From the NCBI GenBank assembly GCA_041481445.1, contig JBGPBV010000078.1, forward strand, positions 1 to 28,884: a stretch of 28,884 nucleotides of DNA. Direction: 5' to 3'. The position numbers and the translations under genes are program-made. Shown piece by piece: positions 14,438 to 19,979 of this stretch. This stretch comes from AA29 sp041481445 (GTDB taxonomy: Bacteria > Acidobacteriota > Vicinamibacteria > Fen-336). Positions within the stretch are counted from its first letter, which is position 1; every line of letters starts with the position of its first letter. The notes beneath the pieces were generated by a model. It saw only the letters and a list, made by a program, of their open reading frames with translations. It ran no database searches and was not told the origin of the DNA.

Positions 14438-15064
14438 TCACTCGCCCCCGGCGCCCTTGAACTGGTCCTCCTCGTCCGCGAAGAGGACGTTGAAGCTGGT
14501 GAGCGTCCCGTAGCAGCCGCTGATGTAGGACTGCAGGCGGACCTTGGCTTCGTCGGGCAGGTCGGAGGCGTTGACCTGCTGCTCGAGCGTCCGCAGCTTG
14601 TTCCGGATCATCACGACCTTGTGGAAGAAGCTCTCGATCGGCCACTTCTTCTCCTGGAGGCCGGGCCGGCCCGGGCGCAGCACCAGCTCGCCGCCCCGCC
14701 ACTTGTCGGCCGGCACCACCGCCGAGAGCCCCAGCTCCTGCCGCAGGACGCGGCGCAGGAGCAGCTCGAGATCGTCCGTGCCTTCGCTTGGGCCCATGCG
14801 CGGTCCCGTCCTTTCGCGCTCGGTGACGAGCGGTAGCTCCGCCGATCCCGGGCGGGGGGCGGGCGTGGCGATGGGTGTGCGGGGGCGCTCCGGCGGGACC
14901 GCCGCCGGCTCCGCTCCGCCCCGATAGTTGTGCTCGCTCCGGCAGAAGTCGCACATGACGCGCACGGCGCGCCCCTCCGCGTCGGCCGCGATCACGGTGT
15001 GCACGCGGATGGCCTTGCACGCGCGGCAGAGGTCGTCGATCGACTGGCCGGCCCGGTAGCTCAG
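14438..15064 (-). CDS. four-cysteine zinc-ribbon protein of unknown function (208 aa)
   Basis: I read this as 208 aa starting at a CTG (15064-15062), not as 188 aa from the first conventional start (GTG at 15004). The added residues SYRAGQSIDDLCRACKAIR supply the first CxxC (C13, C16), which pairs with CDFC (C38, C41) to complete a four-cysteine zinc ribbon; the shorter version keeps only half. The CTG overlaps the TGA of the upstream beta-helix gene as CTGA, like the common ATGA coupling. After the ribbon comes a Pro-rich linker (about 48-75), then a helical domain with LLLRRVLRQELGLSAVVPADKWRGGELVLRPG and KKWPIESFFHKVVMIRNKLRTLEQQVNA. It is probably cytoplasmic; function unknown. The alternative is a real GTG start with a broken ribbon. 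Confidence 0.68.
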   Translation of the reverse strand: MSYRAGQSIDDLCRACKAIRVHTVIAADAEGRAVRVMCDFCRSEHNYRGGAEPAAVPPERPRTPIATPAPRPGSAELPLVTERERTGPRMGPSEGTDDLELLLRRVLRQELGLSAVVPADKWRGGELVLRPGRPGLQEKKWPIESFFHKVVMIRNKLRTLEQQVNASDLPDEAKVRLQSYISGCYGTLTSFNVLFADEEDQFKGAGGE

Positions 15065-15921
15065 TTGTTGTTGCCGGCGTCGATCGCGCCCGCCACCGCC
15101 GGGAACGGCGTGGTCACTCCCGAGGTCAGGTTGTCCCGGAATTTTCCGGTCCCGCCCGAGGAGTAGGTGACCGCCTCGTGGGTGTTGACGATGCGGTTGT
15201 TCACCACCAGCACGTTCCTTGAGAACGGGATGATGATCCCGAAATCATAGAGGGCCGACAGCGTCTTGTTCTCGATCTGGTTGCCCTCGATGGTCGCCCC
15301 GTCCGAGCGTGTGGCGTGGATGTTCCAGAAGTCGGGGCTACCCGAGACGGTGCCCTCGACGAGGTTGCCCGAGACCAGGCCGCCGGGGGCGTTGACGGCG
15401 ATTGCGGTGGTCCGGTCCAAGCCCGGCACGGGCGAGCCGCCGGTCGCGAGGACCTGGTTCCGGCGGACGATGGAGCCGCGTCCGGCCACGAAGAGGCCCG
15501 TGCTCGTGTTGCGGTCGGCCTTGATGTCCTCGACGAGATTGCCGAAGGCGACGTCGGCGAAGTCGGTCAGCTGGATGCCGGTGGCGAACCCGCGGATGGT
15601 CCCATTCCGGATCGTGATGTTCGAGTGCGCGACGGAGCCGATGCCGACGGCCAGCGTGGTCATACCCGCCGTGCCCTCGAGCTTGTGGCCGTTGAGGTCG
15701 ATGGTGACGTCGTCGGCGTTGATGGTGATGGCGGTGCCGGTGGCGTCGGCCGTGGCCAGGTTATGAAGAAGACAGTAGACACCCCGGTTCGTGATGGTCC
15801 AGGGCAGGGCCGTGATCTCCCGGCAATCGGTGATCTCGGCCCGCAGGGGTGGCGCCAGCGCCACCGCGGCCCCCAGCGTGGCGGCCAGCGACGCGGACCG
15901 TATCGTCCACTTGTTGCCCAC
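15061..15921 (-). CDS. secreted right-handed parallel beta-helix protein, copy 1 (286 aa)
   Basis: Predicted exported beta-helix (pectate-lyase/NosD-like fold) protein. The start is the GTG at 15921, fixed by an AGGAGGT Shine-Dalgarno (15933-15927) 5 bases upstream. The signal peptide spans about residues 1-27 (LAATLGAAVALAPPLRA). The mature protein opens with EITDCREITALPWTITNRGVYCLL, whose two cysteines may form a disulfide. Short coils then repeat: AITINADDVTIDLNGHKLEG, NITIRNGTIRGFATGIQL, NLVEDIKADRN, SIVRRNQVLAT, LVSGNLVEG, ATIEGNQIEN, VLVVNNRIVN, FRDNLTSGV. The Asn-rich turns are typical of this fold. It ends in DAGNNN. No catalytic residues are evident, so enzymatic activity is unproven. 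It is a paralogue of the gene at 16378, and its stop overlaps the zinc-ribbon gene start. Confidence 0.85.
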   Translation of the reverse strand: MGNKWTIRSASLAATLGAAVALAPPLRAEITDCREITALPWTITNRGVYCLLHNLATADATGTAITINADDVTIDLNGHKLEGTAGMTTLAVGIGSVAHSNITIRNGTIRGFATGIQLTDFADVAFGNLVEDIKADRNTSTGLFVAGRGSIVRRNQVLATGGSPVPGLDRTTAIAVNAPGGLVSGNLVEGTVSGSPDFWNIHATRSDGATIEGNQIENKTLSALYDFGIIIPFSRNVLVVNNRIVNTHEAVTYSSGGTGKFRDNLTSGVTTPFPAVAGAIDAGNNN

Positions 15922-15984
15922 GACCCACCTCCTGTCCTCCGTGAGAGGAACGTCTCCATTATCCTTGCCCCCGGGAGACAAGGC

Positions 15985-16356
15985 ATGAACCTCGCGGTTG
16001 CGGCGGTGGTCCTGACCCTGGCGGTACCGGCGTCTTCGAGCCCGGGGCCGCCGGTCTCGGGGTTCGTCGATACCGGAACCGGCCGGCTCTACTACGAGGC
16101 GGCCGGCGAAGGGCTCCTGCGCGGTCCGAAGGTGCCCGCCCTGGGCCGGCTGGGCGAGATCAAGGTCCCCACGCTCCTGATCGTCGGGGCGGGCGACATC
16201 CCGGACGTGCACGCCCACGCCGGGGCCATCCAGGCCGGCATCGCCGGCTCCCGGCGCGTGGTCGTGCGCGACGCCGGCCACCTCGTCCACATGGAGCAGC
16301 CGGCGGAGTTCAACCGGCTGGTGCTGGAGTTCCTATCCGTGCCCCCGGCACCCTGA
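15985..16356 (+). pseudogene. internally deleted alpha/beta hydrolase
   Basis: An open 123-aa frame that looks like the two ends of a secreted alpha/beta hydrolase joined in frame. Residues 1-43 are a signal peptide (LAVAAVVLTLAVPASSS) plus the family's first strands (GFVDTGTGRLYYEAAGEG). Residues about 44-123 are the usual C-terminal part: LGRLGEIKVPTLLIVGAGDIPD with the acid, and VVVRDAGHLVHMEQPAEFNRLVLEFL with the catalytic-His context. The oxyanion HG loop, the GxSxG nucleophile elbow and the lid are absent, about 150 residues judging from usual family length; the junction is near 16111-16116. It cannot be an active hydrolase of this fold. It sits between the two duplicated beta-helix genes on the opposite strand. 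It could instead be an expressed small protein, but decay is more likely. Confidence 0.72.
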
Positions 16357-16377
16357 CCGCTCCGCGGGCGAGCGGCG

Positions 16378-17250
16378 TCAGTTGTTGTTGCCCGCGTCCA
16401 CCACCCCGGGCACGCCCGAAGGGTAGGGTGTCGTGACTCCGGAGGTGATGTTGTCGCGGAACTTCCCGGTCCCGCCCGAGCTGTAGACGATGCCGTAGTG
16501 CGTGTTGACGATGCGGTTGTTGATCACCACCACGTTCAGGGAGAACGGCATGATGATCCCGTAGTCCTCGGAGGTCGAGAGCGTCTTGTTGAGGACCTGG
16601 TTGCCCTCGACCGTCGCACCGTCTGCGTACGTGACGTGGATGTTCCAGAAGGTGATGAGGGTCGAAGAGAACGTCCCTTCGACGAGGTTGCCCGACACCA
16701 GGCCGCCGGGAGAGTCGAACTCGATGGCGGTCGGCCGGTCCGAGCCCGTGAAGGGAGCGGTCGATCCGCCCGTCCCGAGCACCTGGTTCCTGCGGACGAT
16801 GGCGCCGCGGCCGCCCACGACGATGCCCGCCTTGGTGTTCCGGTCGGCCCGGATGTCCTCGACGAGGTTGCCGGAGGCGACATCCAAGGCGTCGGTCAGC
16901 TGGATCCCGGTCAAGAATCCGCGGATGGTGCCGTTGCGGACGGTGACGTTCGAGTGGCCGGAGGAGGCGATGCCGGTGGCCATCGTGACCGACCCCGCCG
17001 TGCCCTCGAGCTTGTGGCCGTTGAGGTCGATGGTGACGTCGTCCGCGTTGATGGTGATGGCGTTGCCGGCGGGGTCGGCGCTGGCCAGGTTATGGAGCAG
17101 GCAGTACACGCCCCGGTTCGTGATGGTCCAGGGCACGGCCGTGATCTCCCGGCAATCGGTGATCTCGGCCCGCAGGGGCGGCGCCAGCGCGGCGAACGCC
17201 CCCAGCGCGGCGCCGACCGACACGACCCAGGTCGTCCACTTCTGGCCCAC
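16378..17250 (-). CDS. secreted right-handed parallel beta-helix protein, copy 2 (290 aa)
   Basis: Paralogue of the protein at 15061-15921, with the same architecture: signal peptide (VGAALGAFAALAPPLRA), EITDCREITAVPWTITNRGVYCLL, then beta-helix coils such as VTVRNGTIRGFLTGIQL, IRADRN, AIVRRNQVLGT, ATVEGNQVLN and VVINNRIVN, ending DAGNNN. It is therefore exported. Copy 2 differs most in the region around TGGSTAPFTGSDRP and in the last coil. The GTG at 17250 is fixed by an AGGAGGT Shine-Dalgarno (17262-17256). In this copy that site lies in a 10-bp hairpin. It lies 57 bases downstream of the CHRD gene on the same strand and may be co-transcribed with it. No active site is recognisable; a structural, surface or polysaccharide-related role is possible. 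Confidence 0.85.
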   Translation of the reverse strand: MGQKWTTWVVSVGAALGAFAALAPPLRAEITDCREITAVPWTITNRGVYCLLHNLASADPAGNAITINADDVTIDLNGHKLEGTAGSVTMATGIASSGHSNVTVRNGTIRGFLTGIQLTDALDVASGNLVEDIRADRNTKAGIVVGGRGAIVRRNQVLGTGGSTAPFTGSDRPTAIEFDSPGGLVSGNLVEGTFSSTLITFWNIHVTYADGATVEGNQVLNKTLSTSEDYGIIMPFSLNVVVINNRIVNTHYGIVYSSGGTGKFRDNITSGVTTPYPSGVPGVVDAGNNN

Positions 17251-17257
17251 GACTCAC

Positions 17258-17284
17258 CTCCTGTCCCTGACGAGGGGACAGGAG
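17258..17284 (-). promoter_or_regulatory. hairpin covering the ribosome-binding site of beta-helix copy 2
   Basis: A perfect 10-bp inverted repeat, CTCCTGTCCC (17258-17267) and GGGACAGGAG (17275-17284), with a 7-base loop. In the minus-strand mRNA the 3' arm contains the AGGAG of the Shine-Dalgarno for the GTG at 17250. The RNA hairpin would hide the ribosome-binding site unless opened, for example by a ribosome or a ligand. It also lies just after the CHRD gene stop, so it could act as a terminator or attenuator. Confidence 0.5.
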
Positions 17285-17307
17285 GGTACCGTGTTTCCGG
17301 CCGGGCG

Positions 17308-17796
17308 TCAGCGCGCGGACTGCACCTGCCCGCGCATCTCACCGCCGGGGAACGCCGAGGTGTGGACGTTGCCGTAGACCGTACCCGCGCGGAATCCCGC
17401 CAGGAGGTCCGAGTAGCTGATGCCCACCACGTCGGTGGCCTCGAAGCTGCCCTCGTAGAGCTGGCCGTCGCCCGGCGAGATCGGGTTCGTGGTGAAGTTC
17501 GCGCCCGGCCCCGGGAACAGCGCGATGCGGATCGGGCCGTTCACGCCGGCCGCGCCCGTATGGAAGTGCGCGCCGGTGATGTTGCTGATCCCGTGCACCT
17601 CGATGCTGTAGTCCACGCGGTTGCCGGTGACGTTGATGCCGATCGTGCCGCTCGCGCCCGTGCCTCGGGCGGGCACCTCGTTGGCTCCCGAGAGCCGCAC
17701 GATGAACTGCTCGCCGATGTCGTCGGTGGCCTGGTGGCACGACGCGAACGCGAGGCCCACGAGGGCGCACGAGAGAAGGGTCCATCCTTGACGCAT
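17308..17796 (-). CDS. CHRD-domain exported protein, probable lipoprotein (162 aa)
   Basis: Predicted exported protein with a CHRD domain (a chordin-derived repeat common in secreted bacterial proteins; molecular role poorly known). The signal spans residues 1-19 and ends in a lipobox-like FASC at Cys20, so it may be lipidated. The CHRD fold is seen from about residue 30: FIVRLSGANEVPARGTGASGTIGI, VDYSIEVHGISNITGAHFHTGAAGVNGPI, and the ending AGTVYGNVHTSAFPGGEMRGQV with the signature YxNVHT...GEIRGQ-type motif. I chose the ATG at 17796 because it carries the signal peptide and an AAGGAG Shine-Dalgarno 7 bases upstream. A weak sigma-54-like element lies upstream at 17861-17846. It is followed by beta-helix copy 2. 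Confidence 0.88.
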   Translation of the reverse strand: MRQGWTLLSCALVGLAFASCHQATDDIGEQFIVRLSGANEVPARGTGASGTIGINVTGNRVDYSIEVHGISNITGAHFHTGAAGVNGPIRIALFPGPGANFTTNPISPGDGQLYEGSFEATDVVGISYSDLLAGFRAGTVYGNVHTSAFPGGEMRGQVQSAR

Positions 17797-17845
17797 TCTG
17801 AGCTCCTTACACGGGTGGTAGAAACACCGGGTTTGAAGGGTGTGA

Positions 17846-17861
17846 CGCAGGAACCGTGCCG
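17846..17861 (-). promoter_or_regulatory. weak -24/-12 (sigma-54-like) element for the CHRD gene
   Basis: On the minus strand CGGCACGGTTCCTGCG keeps the GG and GC doublets exactly 12 bases apart and matches GGCACG, with mismatches at the first T, one T of TTGC and the final W. Transcription would start near 17835, giving a 39-base leader before the ATG at 17796. In GC-rich DNA such matches arise by chance, so this depends on the nearby regulator. Confidence 0.35.
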
Positions 17862-17940
17862 CGGCTCCCCGTCCGGCGCGCGGGACGAAGGGCGTTGGAG
17901 GAGGCGGAGTTGCGTACGGTTCCGCTCCCGGTCGTCGCTC

Positions 17941-17958
17941 CACGAGTTACGGCTCGTG
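17941..17958. promoter_or_regulatory. palindrome CACGAG-N6-CTCGTG, candidate shared enhancer site
   Basis: Perfect 6-bp arms with a 6-base centre (TTACGG) in the middle of the 258-base divergent gap 17797-18054. A second, wider pair, TACGGTT (17915-17921) and AACCGTA (17960-17966), brackets it. It lies about 80 bases from the minus-strand and 63 bases from the plus-strand -24/-12 candidates, a usual distance for a sigma-54 activator site. Nothing else in the gap is recognisable. Confidence 0.4.
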
Positions 17959-18020
17959 TAACCGTATACCAAACCCGAAAGGATCGGAAGGGCAAAGGCG
18001 CCAAGTCCATGGCTCGGGGC

Positions 18021-18036
18021 GGGAACCGATCTTGCT
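18021..18036 (+). promoter_or_regulatory. weak -24/-12 (sigma-54-like) element for the porin operon
   Basis: GGGAACCGATCTTGCT has correctly spaced GG and GC doublets and an exact TTGCT -12 box; the -24 box has two mismatches to TGGCAC. Transcription would start near 18047, only 8 bases before the GTG at 18055 or 17 before the GTG at 18064. A TAACCT hexamer (18049-18054) could be a competing -10 box. Confidence is limited. Confidence 0.35.
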
Positions 18037-18054
18037 GGGCGGATGCGCTAACCT

Positions 18055-19287
18055 GTGGCCCCGGTGATCAAGGTTCCGAAGCTCGTTCCGGCTCTCCTCG
18101 TGTGGGCCAGCGCTCTGCCCGCGGGCACCGCCCTGGGCGCCGACGCCCCCGTTTCCGCCTCCCCGCACCGGTGGCTGAGCTTCGGCGTGGAGGGGATCGC
18201 CTCCGTGGCCACGGACGATCCCGGCTACTTCAACGACACGAGCTACCGCCAGAGCACGATGCGGCTGATGCGCCTGCGCCTGCTCGGCTCCCTCCGCCTC
18301 GGGGAGCGGGCGGCGCTCCTGGCCGAGGGGCGGGCAGACAACGGCGAGGGCGTGACCCTGGCCGCGCTCTACCTCCGGGCGCGTCCGTTCCGCGACCAGG
18401 CCTTCGACGTCCAGGTGGGGCGGATCCCGCCCGTCTTCGGCGCCTACCCGCGGAGGAGCTACGCGATCGACAACCCGCTCATCGGTTCTCCCGTCATCTA
18501 CCAGTACCTCACCTCGCTGCGGGCGGACGCCCTGCCCGCCACCGTGGACGACCTCCTGGTGATGAAGGGACGGGGCTGGCGGACGCACTACCCGGTGGGG
18601 TCGAACGCATGGGACCGCGGCCTCCCCGTGATCGCGGGCGACCGCTGGGACACCGGAGCGGAGGTGCGCATCGGCAGGGAGCCCGTCTCGCTGAGCGCGG
18701 CGGTGACCCAGGGCGCTCTCTCCAACCCGCTCGTGAGGGACGACAACGGCGGCAAGCAGATCTCGGGACGCCTGGAGGTCCGTCCGACCATCGGCCTCGT
18801 CCTCGGCGCGTCGGTCTCGCGCGGCGCGTACTTGTCGAAGGCGGCGGCGGGGGCGGCGGCGGCAGAGGAGGCGGACGAGCCGTACACGCAGGACGCTCTG
18901 GGCGTGGACGCCGAGTATTCCCGCGGATACTGGGTCCTGCGGGCGGAGGGCGTGGCCAGCCGATGGGCCGTGCCGGACGTGCGCGCCCCCCTCGTCGGCA
19001 GCGTGGAGGCGTGGGGCGGGTTCATCGAGGCGCGGTACAAGATCCGGCCCGGCCTCTATGCGGCCGTCCGCGCCGACCGCCTGGCCTTCAGCCGCCTCAC
19101 CGGCGGGCTCGAAGGCGGCCGGCCGACCAGTTGGGACGCGCCCGTGTCCCGGGTGGAAGCGGGCGGCGGCTACAGCCTCCGGCGGTACCTGATCCTCAAG
19201 GTCGCCGTGCAGCACGACTGGCGCTCCGGGGTCTCGGTCCGGAGCTCGGAGACGGTGGTCGGAGCGCAGGCGCTCCTCTGGTTCTGA
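18055..19287 (+). CDS. outer-membrane beta-barrel (porin-like) protein, 410 aa
   Basis: Predicted outer-membrane barrel. The signal peptide (VPALLVWASALPAGTALGADA) is followed by alternating amphipathic strands rich in aromatic residues and Arg (WLSFGVEGIASVAT, MRLMRLRLLGSLRL, FDVQVGRIPPVFG, FIEARYKIRPGLYAAVRADRL, RVEAGGGYSLRRYLILKVAVQHDW). The protein ends in an aromatic (AQALLWF), as barrels recognised by BamA do. The segment VGRIPPVFGAYPRR resembles the 'inner' strand of phosphate-selective or OprO/P-like porins, but I cannot name a substrate. The GTG at 18055 is the longest start; GTG at 18064 gives a more typical signal (MIKVPKLVP). It is the first gene of a four-gene operon; its TGA overlaps the next ATG (TGATG). 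Confidence 0.75.
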   Translation: MAPVIKVPKLVPALLVWASALPAGTALGADAPVSASPHRWLSFGVEGIASVATDDPGYFNDTSYRQSTMRLMRLRLLGSLRLGERAALLAEGRADNGEGVTLAALYLRARPFRDQAFDVQVGRIPPVFGAYPRRSYAIDNPLIGSPVIYQYLTSLRADALPATVDDLLVMKGRGWRTHYPVGSNAWDRGLPVIAGDRWDTGAEVRIGREPVSLSAAVTQGALSNPLVRDDNGGKQISGRLEVRPTIGLVLGASVSRGAYLSKAAAGAAAAEEADEPYTQDALGVDAEYSRGYWVLRAEGVASRWAVPDVRAPLVGSVEAWGGFIEARYKIRPGLYAAVRADRLAFSRLTGGLEGGRPTSWDAPVSRVEAGGGYSLRRYLILKVAVQHDWRSGVSVRSSETVVGAQALLWF

Positions 19288-19979
19288 TGGTCCGATGCGG
19301 GTCGGCCCTCTTCGTTACGCTCGTGCTCGGGTCGGCCGCTCCCGTCTCGCTCGCCACCCAGGCCCCCGCCGTGGGGACGGGGCCGACGGGCACCGTGCGG
19401 GGGCGGGTCGATTTCCTCCGCGCCCAGCCCGCCCCCGACCGCCGTCCGGCCATTGCCGACCTGGGCATGCCCGCCCATCGCGACCCTCCCGAGCAGCGCA
19501 TGGCCGTCGTCTACCTCGAGAGCGCGCCGCGCGGCGCGTTCGAGGAGCGGCCGGGTCCCACCGTCGTCCTCGACCAGAAGAGCGAGGCCTTCGTGCCGCA
19601 CGTCCTCGCCATCACCACCGGTACGTCCGTGGAGTTCCGCAACAGCGACCGGGTCTATCACAACGTCTTCTCCCTCTCCCGGGCCAACAGCTTCGACCTC
19701 GGGCGCTACCCTCCCGGGCGGTCCAAGTCCGTGCGCTTCGACCACGCCGGGATCGTGCGCGTGTTCTGCGAGATCCACTCGCACATGAACGCCTTCATCC
19801 TGGTCTTCGCCCATCGCCACTTCGCGGTGACCAACGCCCAGGGCGAGTACCGGATCGACGGCGTGCCGCCGGGGACCTACACCGTGTCGGTCTGGAACCC
19901 CGTCCTCAGCGGAAAGTCGGGAACCATCCACATACCGGAGCAGGGAGGCGAGGCCGTCCTCGACTTCGAGCTGTCATGA
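19287..19979 (+). CDS. periplasmic cupredoxin-like (type 1 copper) protein, 230 aa
   Basis: Predicted exported cupredoxin-domain protein with a short C-terminal carboxypeptidase-regulatory-like beta-sandwich. The signal peptide is about 1-23 (ALFVTLVLGSAAPVSLA). The blue-copper ligands are visible as His125 (VYHNVF), Cys161, His164 and Met167 (FCEIHSHM, a C-x2-H-x2-M loop). After the copper loop, NAQGEYRIDGVPPGTYTVSVWNP matches the regulatory-like domain. Proteins of this layout are often annotated as methylamine-utilisation-like or plastocyanin-like and carry electrons or bind copper in the periplasm. The ATG overlaps the porin stop; its own stop overlaps the kinase start (ATGA). Placement between a porin and a sensor kinase suggests it feeds into sensing or acts as the module's redox or copper effector. 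Confidence 0.82.
   Translation: MVRCGSALFVTLVLGSAAPVSLATQAPAVGTGPTGTVRGRVDFLRAQPAPDRRPAIADLGMPAHRDPPEQRMAVVYLESAPRGAFEERPGPTVVLDQKSEAFVPHVLAITTGTSVEFRNSDRVYHNVFSLSRANSFDLGRYPPGRSKSVRFDHAGIVRVFCEIHSHMNAFILVFAHRHFAVTNAQGEYRIDGVPPGTYTVSVWNPVLSGKSGTIHIPEQGGEAVLDFELS

Larger units (their letters stand above)
15061..17250 (-). repeat. tandem gene duplication (two beta-helix copies, direct repeats)
   Basis: The coding units 15061-15921 and 16378-17250 are same-strand copies of about 0.87 kb. Their proteins are roughly 70% identical by eye over the whole length, sharing the SD/GTG start context, the post-signal segment and the final DAGNNN. Stretches of more than 40 bases are identical near 15670-15715 and 17000-17045, pointing to recent duplication or gene conversion. 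The 456 bases between them hold the broken alpha/beta hydrolase on the + strand. Confidence 0.8.

Noticed and set aside
15050..15075. CCCGGTAGCTCAGTTG, which looks like the 5' part and D-arm of a tRNA gene.
   Set aside because: No anticodon arm or T-arm (GGTTCGAATCC-type) follows within the next 60 bases, and the sequence is explained as the overlap between the zinc-ribbon gene start and the beta-helix stop on the minus strand.
15952..15979. Inverted repeat GTCTCC (15952-15957) and GGAGAC (15974-15979) in the 63-base gap between beta-helix copy 1 and the hydrolase remnant.
   Set aside because: Short arms and a 16-base loop; it may be an operator but nothing else supports it, so it is not listed as a feature.
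16091..16290. An apparent N-terminal extension of beta-helix copy 1 by more than 120 codons, reaching to 16290.
   Set aside because: The signal peptide and AGGAGGT/GTG start at 15921 fix the true start. The extension is antisense to the hydrolase remnant and unlike copy 2.
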